A stretch of 64,000 nt of DNA from Corallochytrium limacisporum (lineage: Eukaryota; Opisthokonta), in assembly GCA_002811645.1 (NCBI GenBank), contig PDIP01000039.1, positions 154,911-218,910 on the forward strand, in the 5' to 3' direction. The position numbers and the translations under genes were made by a program. A model generated the notes under the pieces. That model had not been told where the DNA came from, searched no databases, and saw only the letters and a list, made by a program, of their open reading frames with translations. Of the stretch, positions 30,669 to 40,665 are shown piece after piece (positions within the stretch are counted from its first letter, which is position 1; each line of letters begins with the position of its first letter).

Positions 30669-33600
30669 TCAAGACAAGGGGCGACGCAAACGCATGAAGA
30701 ACGCATCGGCACATTCGTTCGATCCGGCTGGGTAGAAATGGGAGTAGAATCCGGGGATAAACTCTTCGGGCTTGAAGCCAAATCGTTGGTAGAGGACCAT
30801 GGCCGAGTTTGTGAGGCTAACATGAAGTGTGATGTCCTTGTCCATGACCCGCTGGCACAAATAGTAGATCATGAAACTGGCAATACCAGAGTGGCGGTAG
30901 TCTGGATGCACACAAAGGTGCGTGATGTAGCCAGCGGGTGTGATGAATCCACAACCAATAATCAGGCGCTTGTACAAACAAACAACTGAGTAATCTGGGT
31001 ACTGCAGGGAGTCTTCCATGTCGATACCATGCCACATAAATGCCCGCAGCAGTTCATTAATCGCAGGAATATGACTGGAACGGACATGAACGTATTCAAT
31101 TGGTGCAAACTCATCTGCAGTATCATCCTCTGACAGACCCATAATCTTGCCCCGCATGCGCACAGTATCAAGACATTGCAATTTCGGCGGTCGAGTGGTA
31201 TAGTCTCGCCAAATGAACGGTCTCAGAGTCTTGCCAGTATACGGCGAGACGATGGGTACTGCTCCCAGAGCAGCGGATGCAGTAGACGGACCTTCATTGA
31301 GCAGAGCGAAGCGCAACATCTGAATGTTCTGTCGGTTGTCTGCCTTCATCAGACTGAGATCTTGCAGACTATCGAGCTGTGCCTGACCGTTGAGTGCCAA
31401 TAGCTCCTTCGAACGCATCCTCGTGGAACGATCGAACAGACCGTCGCGCGGAGCCGGGTGGTGAGTGATGCGTCGAGCATCCGGTCCCTCATACCACTGT
31501 GTCCTATTCATCATGCTCGCCATGTACTCTGTAATGCTGAAGGGTTGGCCCCCTTTCATACGCTTCAGTTGCCGCAGACTAAGCTTGCGGTGCAAACGTG
31601 CCAACATTGGACTGGAATACACATTGTACATCTGGATCAAATGACGTAGCACGATGCTTTCTTCCACGGGACCAACGGTGGTTGCAGCGGCGATAGCAAA
31701 CATGTTTTCCAGCGGGATCTGTTGCTGTCCCAGATGATCTCCTGCACCATGGCCCATACCGAAAGGTGCAGTGCCGTCTAGATATGCGTGAGGGTCAGAA
31801 GCACCCATCATGAGCTGAGCATCCACTCCGGTGCTGAACGGTTGGTCGACGTGGAAGTCTGGCTCCGGTACATCTGGCACCTCTCCGAGCATTTGAGAGG
31901 TCGTGCGGCGCCTAGCAGAGCCACGCCCCTTCTTTGCCTTCTTCTTCGCCTTGCCCTTGGCCTTCGCCTTCTTCTTGGAGGGAGGCGGCGGCTCATTGGC
32001 CTTAGGATTTAGAATGCGGTTGATGACAACTTGTGCCAAGGTGTCATTTCCACTAATCTCGATTAACTTCTGCATAGCTGTGTCGTCGCCCGCAGAAGCC
32101 AATGGGGCCAGATGGCGGTACAAGACCTCGTTCATTTCTGTGGTGTCTCCTTTACACAGGCTAAGTAAGCGCTTCTCAGCCTTGCCTTCCTTACGGAGGG
32201 CGTACGGGGCCAAGGCCTTCTTGAGTTCCATGTGTGCGGCCGCTTCGCCTCCACAAAGAGCGATGAGCTCTTGCATACTCTCCACTGTGATGTCACCAGC
32301 AGCGATTTGTTCAGAGAGCATTTTGATCTTCTCAGTTTTTTTCTTACGGCCACGCTTACGAGGACCGGTGGCAACAGCGTCTACAGCGGAGCGATCGGAC
32401 GCTTGACTTACTGTGCGTGCTCTTGTGACTCTTGTGGGAGCTTGCAACGGCAGTTTTGCCTTTTCCTTCGTCGGCTTGGCAGCCTTGACCTTCACACTAG
32501 CCTTCTTCGAGACCGCAGCACCTGCTTCCTTCTTGGCAGAGGCAGTGGCGCGTTCTTTCTCTTCACGCTGTTTGCGCCGCTCTTCGCGACGCTTTCGTTT
32601 TTCTTCCTTGACCCTGGCTTTCTCTTTGCGAAGTTCTTCCAGTTTCTTCCGCTTAGCCTCCAGCTTTTCTTTGCGGCGCTTCGCCTTGGCCTCCTCTGCC
32701 AGTTTCAGTTTTGCTTCTCTCCTTTCCGCGCGTGCTTTGCGCTTTTCTTCGAGATTCCTTACGCGCTCTTCTTCCTTTTTGCGCTTCTTCTCTTCGCGCA
32801 GGGCGCGTTTCTCCTGACGAATCCTTTCCTTTTCTTCTTCTCTAGCCTGACGCTCTGCTTGAGCCTGTGCGGCACTTTCAGCACTCTCACCGGTATCCTG
32901 TGTGGTCTGACCTCTCAGGCGGGCGATGTGTTCTCTGATCTGTGCTACTTTCTCGATACGACCTTTGATACCGGGCGGTGGAGGTGCATCCACGATCAAA
33001 GACCACCAACCAGCAGCATGTAGGACTTCATTGCCACTGATAAAGACTTTGCGGTTAGCAGTCAAAGTTGAGGCTACACGATTCGCCCAATTTTTGGACC
33101 TTGTACGACCGGGCATGTAATATTCCCAATCGTTATCAATGACTCCTACAATATCTCTGAACTTGTGCCACTTACGACCGTCAGCATCACGCACCTTGAG
33201 CTTCTTTTTCACTGATTCGGGGTACCGACCGTGAATCATATTGAAGATAACGACATGCGCCAAATCGATCCAAGCAACAGGGGCTCGCTCAAGATATTCA
33301 TGGCCGTCGCCGCACACGCTACACAGGAACCACCAGTAGTGATCACCAAAGGCTAAAATGCATTTTGCACGACTGGGCTGCATACAGCCTTTGTGAAACC
33401 ATTGATTACAGCTCAGGCACTTAACCATGGCTTCTGTATGGGTCCGGTCTTTACCACAATAACAGTATTGCTCTTGTTCGTTCTTGAAGCCATTGTCATC
33501 CCATTTCAAGGCCTTGAGATCGTAAGGAAACTCTTTCGGGCCTTCAGGATCATCCTCATGACAGACAGCACCACGTTCTTCCGCAGCCCACTTTCTGTAT

Positions 33601-34196
33601 TCTTCTGCGGTGACCTCTTCTTCAACTCCATTCTCTCTTTTGATAATATATACCTGGTCTCTGGTAGCTTGTTTTCCATTGCCTGTGGTGGTTGAGGACC
33701 CAGCAGCAGCTGTAGAATGCCCGTTTGTTGAACCTTTCGCCCGCGTATCGCTGTTGTTTGCCATGTCTTTCGCTGCCGCTTTGCCGCCCTGCTTACCTCC
33801 CTGCTTACCGCCTTGCTTTCCTCCTTGCTTTCCTCCTTGCTTTCCTCCTTGTTTTCCACCTTTACCTCTGCTGCCTTGACTTGTTGGTTCAGACGTATCA
33901 GGTTTCGGAGGCTCAGATGCCTGTTCAGGCTCTTCTGTTACTGTAGGCATATTCTTGCTTCCCTTTCCAGATCCTTTGCCACTGGCAGGTTTACGCGTAG
34001 GGCTACTTTCCCTGTTTGCATTTGCCGCACTGCTGCCACTGGCGCTGCGGGTTCGCTTCCCAGTTGCCTGTTCGTTAGAACCCGACACGCCTGCATCGGA
34101 AGCTTGGCTCCTAGTCCTTTTCCGTGCAATAGTTTCAGCATTTTCAGGACTTTGATCAGGGCCTTCTTCTTTAAATTTAGCTCTTGTTGAAACCAT
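30669..34196 (-). CDS. KAT14: KAT14/ATAC2-type histone acetyltransferase with PHD finger
   Basis: This 1,175-residue nuclear protein has its GNAT acetyltransferase domain at the C-terminus (about residues 1025-1170). WHGIDMEDSLQYPDYSVVCLYKRL, the acetyl-CoA loop YRHSGIASFMIYYL and LYQRFGFKPEEF match KAT14 of the ATAC co-activator complex closely. Upstream are a Ser/Lys/Gly-rich N-terminus with a GKQG tandem repeat (residues ~113-140), a PHD finger (~243-295, Cys4-His-Cys3 starting YCYCGKDRTHTEAMVKC), a winged-helix-like segment (~300-400), and a very long Lys/Arg/Glu coiled coil (~440-545). A basic tract lies near 750-765. Human KAT14 is 782 residues; insect ATAC2 carries a PHD finger as here. 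The extra length lies mainly in the linker regions. The catalytic role is inferred from the intact GNAT core. Confidence 0.93.
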   Translation of the reverse strand: MVSTRAKFKEEGPDQSPENAETIARKRTRSQASDAGVSGSNEQATGKRTRSASGSSAANANRESSPTRKPASGKGSGKGSKNMPTVTEEPEQASEPPKPDTSEPTSQGSRGKGGKQGGKQGGKQGGKQGGKQGGKQGGKAAAKDMANNSDTRAKGSTNGHSTAAAGSSTTTGNGKQATRDQVYIIKRENGVEEEVTAEEYRKWAAEERGAVCHEDDPEGPKEFPYDLKALKWDDNGFKNEQEQYCYCGKDRTHTEAMVKCLSCNQWFHKGCMQPSRAKCILAFGDHYWWFLCSVCGDGHEYLERAPVAWIDLAHVVIFNMIHGRYPESVKKKLKVRDADGRKWHKFRDIVGVIDNDWEYYMPGRTRSKNWANRVASTLTANRKVFISGNEVLHAAGWWSLIVDAPPPPGIKGRIEKVAQIREHIARLRGQTTQDTGESAESAAQAQAERQAREEEKERIRQEKRALREEKKRKKEEERVRNLEEKRKARAERREAKLKLAEEAKAKRRKEKLEAKRKKLEELRKEKARVKEEKRKRREERRKQREEKERATASAKKEAGAAVSKKASVKVKAAKPTKEKAKLPLQAPTRVTRARTVSQASDRSAVDAVATGPRKRGRKKKTEKIKMLSEQIAAGDITVESMQELIALCGGEAAAHMELKKALAPYALRKEGKAEKRLLSLCKGDTTEMNEVLYRHLAPLASAGDDTAMQKLIEISGNDTLAQVVINRILNPKANEPPPPSKKKAKAKGKAKKKAKKGRGSARRRTTSQMLGEVPDVPEPDFHVDQPFSTGVDAQLMMGASDPHAYLDGTAPFGMGHGAGDHLGQQQIPLENMFAIAAATTVGPVEESIVLRHLIQMYNVYSSPMLARLHRKLSLRQLKRMKGGQPFSITEYMASMMNRTQWYEGPDARRITHHPAPRDGLFDRSTRMRSKELLALNGQAQLDSLQDLSLMKADNRQNIQMLRFALLNEGPSTASAALGAVPIVSPYTGKTLRPFIWRDYTTRPPKLQCLDTVRMRGKIMGLSEDDTADEFAPIEYVHVRSSHIPAINELLRAFMWHGIDMEDSLQYPDYSVVCLYKRLIIGCGFITPAGYITHLCVHPDYRHSGIASFMIYYLCQRVMDKDITLHVSLTNSAMVLYQRFGFKPEEFIPGFYSHFYPAGSNECADAFFMRLRRPLS
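33786..33860 (-). repeat. 12-bp coding tandem repeat (GKQG)
   Basis: A 12-bp unit (CTTGCTTTCCTC on the plus strand) repeats about six times in KAT14 and encodes GGKQ units. The near-identical copies suggest recent expansion or contraction. Confidence 0.85.
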
Positions 34197-34929
34197 ATTT
34201 AGTGATCTCTTGTAGTGTACTCGTAAAATGAATAGTTCTTCTTACATTATGAAATCGAAATAGATCGCAGTATTCTAAAAATGTGAACCGGGAATTCAAC
34301 CCCATGGAATGGATATCACTCCATTAAAAATTGTATTAAAATCATTACGTACTGCAATGAATAAAGTAGCTCAAGTCCTTTGTTTAGCTTTACAGGGTCA
34401 AGAGGGTTCTTGCTGCACCACGCCCCGGCCCTCGAAAATGAGCGACGTGCCGGAGTCTCCCGGCTAGGTCCCCAGACCCAGATAGGTCCCGAAAAATCTC
34501 CAGCTCACACATCCCATACAAAATATTCTGTAATTCGAACCTATGTTTCAACACTACCCCAGGATACTCTCCCGTAGTTCCAACCAAGTCGTTAAGGAAT
34601 TTTCGATGCCAGTGGAGGGTCTTTGCGTGTACACGGGAGAGCGACAGGGGGAGACTACACACAAAAAAAAATTGGAAGAACTCGCGCCACACACAACGAG
34701 ACCCGATCTCTCCAAACAAAACAAAAAAATCGAGGCAAATTTTTCACAAAAAAAAACTTACCTTCTTCGCTTGGAGCTGCTTAATTTCGCCAATTTCTAG
34801 GGGCAGTAATGAGAGCTTTCCCGTGTTTTCCCAACCGCCATTTGCCCAGTGAAGCCCTGCGGACTTATTTCTGGGAATTTCGGACTGGCCGCCACGTCCC
34901 TTGGGCCATGCTTTTCGACCGAGAATCCG

Positions 34930-34942
34930 GTACTTTCAGTAC
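34930..34942. promoter_or_regulatory. GTAC palindrome (GTACTTTCAGTAC)
   Basis: Perfect 5-bp arms GTACT/AGTAC around TTC, 734 bp upstream of the KAT14 start. It is the best copy of the family. Confidence 0.5.
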
Positions 34943-35196
34943 CGGAGGGTAAGTTTCCGTGTGGGGCTTCGAGCTGGCGCCGAACTGGGTCCTCCCTTCC
35001 CTGGCGGGGGGAGGCGGGGTGAGGGGGCATGTGAACGGAGTCCATTTTCCCTCAAAAAAAAGAACACATTTGCGCGGTGTCTCCCATATCGATATTCCGC
35101 AGTTACCAGTACTTTAACTATGGGAAGAGGATCCGGGAGGAGAAGTGTGTTTCTGGAGAGGTGCTTTTTGGTCCACCGCGTGTTGTGTGTGTTTCA

Positions 35197-35209
35197 ATAC
35201 ATTCAGTAT
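35197..35209. promoter_or_regulatory. GTAC-family palindrome (ATACATTCAGTAT)
   Basis: Same 4-5-4 layout with compensating arm changes (ATAC paired with GTAT) that keep the dyad symmetry. Confidence 0.45.
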
Positions 35210-35267
35210 GGACACGGGAAAGCACCAGGGTGAGAGCGAACTGGGCTGGTTGGGACCCTGGAAAACA

Positions 35268-35280
35268 GTACTTTCAGTAT
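35268..35280. promoter_or_regulatory. GTAC-family palindrome (GTACTTTCAGTAT)
   Basis: One base from the best copy; identical to the copy at 59179-59191. Confidence 0.45.
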
Positions 35281-35454
35281 TGGTGGATGAATTTCACACA
35301 CAACGGAACCTACCCGGTGTGAGGGTTTTGGAGGGAAATATTCAAACGCTACGGAACCCGGCTCAGACCCAGTGCGCGCAGTGTGTCGGAGAGCCTAGAC
35401 GGTCATTCACGGTGGTCGATTTGCGCATCGATGGTGTAGATAATACGGAATATA

Positions 35455-37356
35455 TTACAATGCATTCGCTTCCCTTTCCACGAGAGAATTTATACCAATT
35501 TCTGCATAGGAACCGTCCTGTGTGCGCACTGCAACTCCGTCCTTGTTGATGACGACAACGCTGGTGCCAAACTTGTACAACGGCAGTCCCTGATGGGTGC
35601 GGCCTGGAATTGGGGTAAAGAGGATGCCTCGAGACTCGGCAGTGCGATGGAGATAATCTTTCAAGGTTGCTCCATCAGCAAGCGACCGTTCAATGCCATC
35701 ATTTCCTCCCCGCGCACTCTCCTTTGCCCGCTTTGCCTGACCATTCTGATTTTGGACCAGAACATTCACATTGCCGTTGAGCAGGACGTCTATGGTGAGC
35801 AAAACCTCCGAGAACACATCACGTACAGATCGATGCTGTATGATTCTCGGCTCCGCAAGTCCACGCGCCCTGCGATAGAATACCAAGATGTCACTCTTCC
35901 CGAATCCACTACTAATCATATTCTGGGTGCGGTCACGCACGTACGGCATGAATTCGAGATCCATGACGCGGGCAAGCAAGGTGGATCCGGTAACCTGTAC
36001 AAGAGCAGGCAGGACGCTCAAGAGCTTCTCTTCAGCCTCCATATCATCTTCATCCCGGATTTTCCTCAGCAACATCGTATACTCTGGTAGAAGTAGTTTG
36101 GTCACTACCGCCTTCCACCGTCTCGTCTCAACAATGGTCACCCAAGGGGTGAGCATGGCCAAAGTCTCAGGTGAAAGTGCACGATTGTTCGAATCCTCCG
36201 GTATCATGGTCTCCCATGTCGACAGAACTAGGTCGATAGCCGGCTGCATTGCATCGTCCAAGACAGGCAGCCATGGGAGAATTGATTTGTTCACACAGCT
36301 AAGTACATCGCTCCAATGCATTTGTCTTAGAAGACTCTCAAGCCTTGCACAAAGCACGGTTGCAATTGTCAATCGGCAATGGCTCGTCAGATAGTCTCGC
36401 ATGTGACGTATTCTATCAATGATCAGATTGTCGGGAGTAATTTCTTCTCGAGTCCCAACAAGCAACGCCATTGGCTGTGCAAAAGTCAGGAACACAAGAT
36501 TTGCCATGGAGTCATCGGCCCATTGCTCATCACCACCACTGATGCTCCTGAGAACTGCATAAGCGTCTGGTAAAGCAGCCAGATATGCTTCAAACAAACC
36601 GTCGTCACTAAGGCTCCCGTCAGTTAATTGGAGCTTCTCTTCTAGCACTTCGATCAAACGTTCCGATTTCTTTAAGATGTGTGCCTCGGCCGAATCTTCC
36701 TTGACTCTATGCCTCACTTGGCTCAGTGTACTCGTCTGATTGTCTTTGTCCACCTCCATGTCCTCATAAATCTCACTAATGAGATTTTCCACCTCATGCT
36801 TCATGTCTTCGGGATCAATCTCGAGAGCCTTGGAGTCGCTCAGCAACTCCTCTTCAGTTGACAGCTTTCGCACTTGCTTCGCTGCAAGTGCCTCCAGAGG
36901 TTCATGGAGTCCAAGACCACCCAGTTTGCTTCCAAGTCCTGCTTGAAACGCATGTGTATCTTCCCTGGAGCCATCATCAACGCCCGCAAATCCTAATCCC
37001 ACACCTTGTGGACGCAAGCTCGCTTCTATCGGCTTCGAGATTCCCGTTCTCCCCTTGCCCAGACCTTTGCCCGGTTGATATCCCATTTTCGCCAGCAGTT
37101 TGGATCCTATCCCTTTCGTGTGTGTCTCCCAGGAACCAGTACCAGCCTGATCATTTAACCCGGGAGCACTTTTCGATAAGTCCTCGGAGCGTGATCCAAG
37201 GCCACCACGGCTGTGTTCGTTACCAATGCGAGGGCGTTGAACGTCATCGTCGGAGTTACTAGCTATTGACTCACTGCTAACGGATTCAGCACTATTCCGA
37301 TGCGTTCGTCTGCGCTTACGTAGATTAACTTCTTCGTCGGAACTTGAGTAAGCCAT
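35455..37356 (-). CDS. TFIP11: splicing factor TFIP11 (G-patch, Ntr1-like)
   Basis: This 633-residue protein begins with an acidic and basic disordered segment, then a G-patch at about residues 79-125 (HTKGIGSKLLAKMGYQPGKG, KPIEASLRPQGVGLGF), then a long helical GCFC-type region. Its C-terminus (RGILFTPIPGRTHQGLPLYKFG) matches the TFIP11 end. TFIP11 and yeast Ntr1 use the G-patch to activate the DEAH helicase DHX15/Prp43 for spliceosome disassembly in the nucleus. It is shorter than human TFIP11 (837 residues), mainly in linkers. A splicing disassembly factor in a window where genes lack introns shows that the spliceosome persists. It is head-to-head with DDX10. Confidence 0.93.
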   Translation of the reverse strand: MAYSSSDEEVNLRKRRRTHRNSAESVSSESIASNSDDDVQRPRIGNEHSRGGLGSRSEDLSKSAPGLNDQAGTGSWETHTKGIGSKLLAKMGYQPGKGLGKGRTGISKPIEASLRPQGVGLGFAGVDDGSREDTHAFQAGLGSKLGGLGLHEPLEALAAKQVRKLSTEEELLSDSKALEIDPEDMKHEVENLISEIYEDMEVDKDNQTSTLSQVRHRVKEDSAEAHILKKSERLIEVLEEKLQLTDGSLSDDGLFEAYLAALPDAYAVLRSISGGDEQWADDSMANLVFLTFAQPMALLVGTREEITPDNLIIDRIRHMRDYLTSHCRLTIATVLCARLESLLRQMHWSDVLSCVNKSILPWLPVLDDAMQPAIDLVLSTWETMIPEDSNNRALSPETLAMLTPWVTIVETRRWKAVVTKLLLPEYTMLLRKIRDEDDMEAEEKLLSVLPALVQVTGSTLLARVMDLEFMPYVRDRTQNMISSGFGKSDILVFYRRARGLAEPRIIQHRSVRDVFSEVLLTIDVLLNGNVNVLVQNQNGQAKRAKESARGGNDGIERSLADGATLKDYLHRTAESRGILFTPIPGRTHQGLPLYKFGTSVVVINKDGVAVRTQDGSYAEIGINSLVEREANAL

Positions 37357-38075
37357 ATTCCCAGCATGCTGTGCTAAGATCTAAACTTCTCGACCCATGT
37401 AGTTTTGATAGCACCGCCGTGCGATGTAAGTCTCTCACATACTTAAAGCAAATTCTCCAGTCTACAGCAGAATCCTCTGTCTCGTATATAACAAGCCCGT
37501 TGCGGTTTTTTCATAACGAACGAAGAAGATCATACTGAAGGACCAGATCCTGTCCACCTATCGAAGGTCTTCAAGCGGCGCCGTCTGAAGGTTCGCCTCT
37601 TCCTCCTGGGCTTCGGCTCCAATTCGAAGAACGTGGAATCCCTCTCCCCAAGTACTGAAAGTACCGCGCGGCTCAGAAACCCGCCTTTTGCCTTTTACTA
37701 CTCTGGGGTGCGCGCCGAGGGCTGTGGAGCCGCCGGTACAGGGTGGCCCCCCTCCCGGGGGGAGGGGGGATGGCATGCGGTGCACACCGTTCACACCGGC
37801 CGCGACGGAGCCATATATCGCGAGATTGGGTGGGTCACTAGCGCTGGGTGGTGTGTGCGCAATGTGGGAGGGGGGCAGGGCACGGTTGAAGGGATTTTGG
37901 AGCAGACTGCATTCCGCATGGTTCAATAGCGGTGTGCCACATTCAGGAATCTTCACGGTATTTCAAGATGTGATTTTTCGTGTGTTTTCTGAAATCTCCG
38001 GTATCACACAGACAAATGTTTTAGTAGCGATCAGGAGACCAGCATGTTCAGGTAGACGACATGACACTACGGTGA
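37357..38075. other. divergent 5' region of TFIP11 and DDX10
   Basis: 719 bp with no gene. It carries a GTAC palindrome at 37652-37664 and a C-run/G-run inverted pair near 37745-37770. Confidence 0.65.
37652..37664. promoter_or_regulatory. GTAC palindrome (GTACTGAAAGTAC)
   Basis: The exact reverse complement of the best copy at 34930-34942, 296 bp from the TFIP11 start and 412 bp from the DDX10 start. Confidence 0.5.
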
Positions 38076-40586
38076 ATGAGAATACTCGAAACCAAGATGG
38101 GCATGCATCCGCAGAAACAGAGAGCCCTAAATGGACGAAAGTTTGCCCAGAGGCAAACGCATGCGCATAGTGGGCATCAGAAGGGAAAGTCTACGAAATA
38201 TCGCTTCAATGCCAAATCTGATGCTCTGGAACGGCCGGACATTACGCAGCAGGTCAGTGAGCCGGACTTTCTTGACCGCCAGGAGGACACGACCAAATTC
38301 TCACAGCTGCCACTTAGCTCACGGACACAGGCAGGCCTGCGGGATGCAGGATATACAACTATGACTTCAGTACAGTGTAAAAGTGTGGGACGAGCATTGA
38401 CGGGACGGAATGTGCTTGGAGCAGCCAAGACCGGTTCCGGCAAAACCTTGGCCTTTGTCATCCCCATGCTCGAGCGACTGTGGCACGAGAAATGGTCACG
38501 CCTCGATGGCCTCGGTGCTCTTATTGTGACCCCTACACGAGAACTTGCCTATCAGATTTATGAGGTTTTGCGTACAGTCGGAAAGTACCATGAGTTTAGT
38601 GCGGCCCTTGTGATCGGTGGCAAGGATCTGAGGGAAGAAGAGAATCGTCTCAGGCAGACGAATATTCTTATCTGTACGCCAGGGCGATTGCTGCAACATT
38701 TGGACGAGACCGCTGCAGTTTCAACAGACAATCTACAGCTGTTCATTCTCGACGAGGCAGATATGATAATGAGCATGGGATTCCAAAAGACAATGGACGC
38801 CATCATTGACCACGTACCCAAAACTGTCCAGACCTTGCTTTTCTCTGCCACGCAGACTAAGAGTGTCAATGACATGGTTAGATTGAGACTCAAAGATCCT
38901 GATTACGTTGCCGTGCACGAGAATGATGCTACAACCACTCCAGACAAACTGCTTCAGACTTATGTTGTGTGCGACGCGCCCATCAAGATGAACGTGCTGT
39001 TTTCCTTCCTGCGGACCCACACCAAAGCCAAGATCCTCATCTTTATGTCCAGCTGTAAGCAAGTTCGATATGTCTTTGAGGCTTTGAGGAAGCTGAGACC
39101 GGGGATTCCGCTAATGCATCTTCACGGCAAGCAGAAGCAAAACACTCGTGTAGCGATATACGACGAATTCACTCGCAAGAACCATGCAGCTTTGTTTGCA
39201 ACAGATATTGCTGCCCGTGGCCTGGATTTCCCTGAAGTCCACTGGGTTGTGCAAATGGACTGTCCAGACAATGTTGAGACGTACATTCATCGCGTGGGTC
39301 GTACTGCTCGCTTCCACAAGGATGGTAGGGCATTGCTCATGCTCACATCGTCCGAAGAGGAGGCATTTGTAGAAGAATTGAACAAGAAGAAAATTCCCAT
39401 CAATGAGATTGAAATCAATCCTACCAAGACACAAGATATCACCGACAAATTGGCTGGACTGTGTTCCGCGGACCCAGAATTGAAATACCTGGCTCAAAAG
39501 GCTGTTGTGAGCTACACTCGTTCCATCTACCTCCAGAAACGCAAAGACATTTTCAGTCTTGATGACCTCGACGTCGACGATCTAGCTCGCAGTTACGGCT
39601 TGCTGAACCCACCGAAGATTAAGTTTGCCAAGAAGGTCAAGAAGATTGTTGGGGATACAAGGGGCAATGTGAGTGCGACGAAGAGCAAGAAGATGTCCAA
39701 TGAAGAAGCCATGCTGAAGCGGTTGGAGAAGACTGCGTTCGGAAGCGATGGAGAAGAGGAAGACGAACATGAGGATGAGGGTGTCAAAACGAAGGAGCTC
39801 AAGCGAAAGACCAAATTGGACAAGATGTTTGATCGCAAGAATAACACAATCCTCTCTGGCGCCCGGCAGGCCATGCAGGATGAGATCTTGAAGTCTGGTA
39901 TGAGTGCCTTCGACGCCGGCGCAGGTAATAGCGACGATGATGACGAAGAGGAGGATGTGTTAATGCCCAAGTCAGGCCGTCAGCAGCATCATGACTTTGA
40001 TGATGATGACGACGATCTCCCTGTCCCAGACCGCAAGACTATCAAGTCCAAGACTGTTCTCGCACAAGCCAAAAAAGCTGCCCGCAAGGGTATCAAGATG
40101 AATACCAAGATCGTATTCGACGAAGACACGGGAGAAGTGAAGGAGGTGCAGGGTCCTGTTGCTGACGATGGTGATGCAAAGGGTCTTGATTTGCGCAAGG
40201 CAGCTGCGGAGATGCGTCTGCGCGATCAAGAAGATCGGCTTCGTGAACGTGAGCGTGTCAAGGAGAAACATCGTGAGAAACGTTTGAAAGAACGCAAGAA
40301 ACGTAAGGAAGATGGCGGCGGCGAAGGTCCAATTGCGCGCCTTGCCAGTATTGCCGATGAAAGCGATGAAGACGATGGTCCTCTGAGCGATGGTATCAAC
40401 TATGATGATCTGAGCAGTGACGATGATGACGGCGCGGCTGTTTACGATCCCACCAAACATGGGAGCCCAAGGAAGAAGCGAGCGCGCAAGAGTGGAGATG
40501 ACACGTCCGTTAAAAAGAGAGTCCGTGCTGCCGACGACGACCTGGCCACTGCTGAAGAAATGGCTCTGGCAATGCTCGAAGAATGA
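38076..40586 (+). CDS. DDX10: DEAD-box RNA helicase DDX10/Dbp4
   Basis: This 836-residue protein has the full helicase core: FSQLPLSSRTQAGLRDAGY and Q-motif, Walker A AAKTGSGKT (residues 116-124), PTRELA, TPGR, DEAD (226-229) and SAT (257-259). The second RecA lobe contains LFATDIAARGLDFPEVHWVVQ and HRVGRTAR. Sequence around motif I (VLGAAKTGSGKTLAFVIPMLE) and the DGLGALIVTPTRELAYQ block place it in the DDX10/Dbp4 branch, which releases snoRNAs and acts in 18S rRNA processing in the nucleolus. The C-terminal third has acidic Asp/Glu runs and Lys/Arg-rich runs, as in Dbp4. The first ATG is used; Met8 or Met10 are alternatives. It converges on ALAD with 79 bp between stops. Confidence 0.96.
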   Translation: MRILETKMGMHPQKQRALNGRKFAQRQTHAHSGHQKGKSTKYRFNAKSDALERPDITQQVSEPDFLDRQEDTTKFSQLPLSSRTQAGLRDAGYTTMTSVQCKSVGRALTGRNVLGAAKTGSGKTLAFVIPMLERLWHEKWSRLDGLGALIVTPTRELAYQIYEVLRTVGKYHEFSAALVIGGKDLREEENRLRQTNILICTPGRLLQHLDETAAVSTDNLQLFILDEADMIMSMGFQKTMDAIIDHVPKTVQTLLFSATQTKSVNDMVRLRLKDPDYVAVHENDATTTPDKLLQTYVVCDAPIKMNVLFSFLRTHTKAKILIFMSSCKQVRYVFEALRKLRPGIPLMHLHGKQKQNTRVAIYDEFTRKNHAALFATDIAARGLDFPEVHWVVQMDCPDNVETYIHRVGRTARFHKDGRALLMLTSSEEEAFVEELNKKKIPINEIEINPTKTQDITDKLAGLCSADPELKYLAQKAVVSYTRSIYLQKRKDIFSLDDLDVDDLARSYGLLNPPKIKFAKKVKKIVGDTRGNVSATKSKKMSNEEAMLKRLEKTAFGSDGEEEDEHEDEGVKTKELKRKTKLDKMFDRKNNTILSGARQAMQDEILKSGMSAFDAGAGNSDDDDEEEDVLMPKSGRQQHHDFDDDDDDLPVPDRKTIKSKTVLAQAKKAARKGIKMNTKIVFDEDTGEVKEVQGPVADDGDAKGLDLRKAAAEMRLRDQEDRLRERERVKEKHREKRLKERKKRKEDGGGEGPIARLASIADESDEDDGPLSDGINYDDLSSDDDDGAAVYDPTKHGSPRKKRARKSGDDTSVKKRVRAADDDLATAEEMALAMLEE

Positions 40587-40665
40587 AGGTTTAAGCATGA
40601 ACACGGTATCTCAACCGTGAAATATAGTTATCCTTGTATAGTAATCTCATTAAGTGTGAGTGACC

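Larger units (their letters stand above)
34197..35454. other. 5' region of KAT14, 3' flank of TFIP11
   Basis: 1.26 kb without a gene. It holds the densest cluster of the recurring GTAC palindrome: clear copies at 34930-34942, 35197-35209 and 35268-35280 and a degenerate one at 35109-35121 (GTACTTTAACTAT). A partial local duplication (CGAACTGGG followed by CCTGG) accompanies the copies near 34980 and 35240. Confidence 0.65.

Noticed and set aside
34929-35280. GTAC-family cluster as a transposon terminal repeat
   Set aside because: No target-site duplication, transposase or consistent flanking sequence; copies are spread over many intergenic regions with different surroundings.
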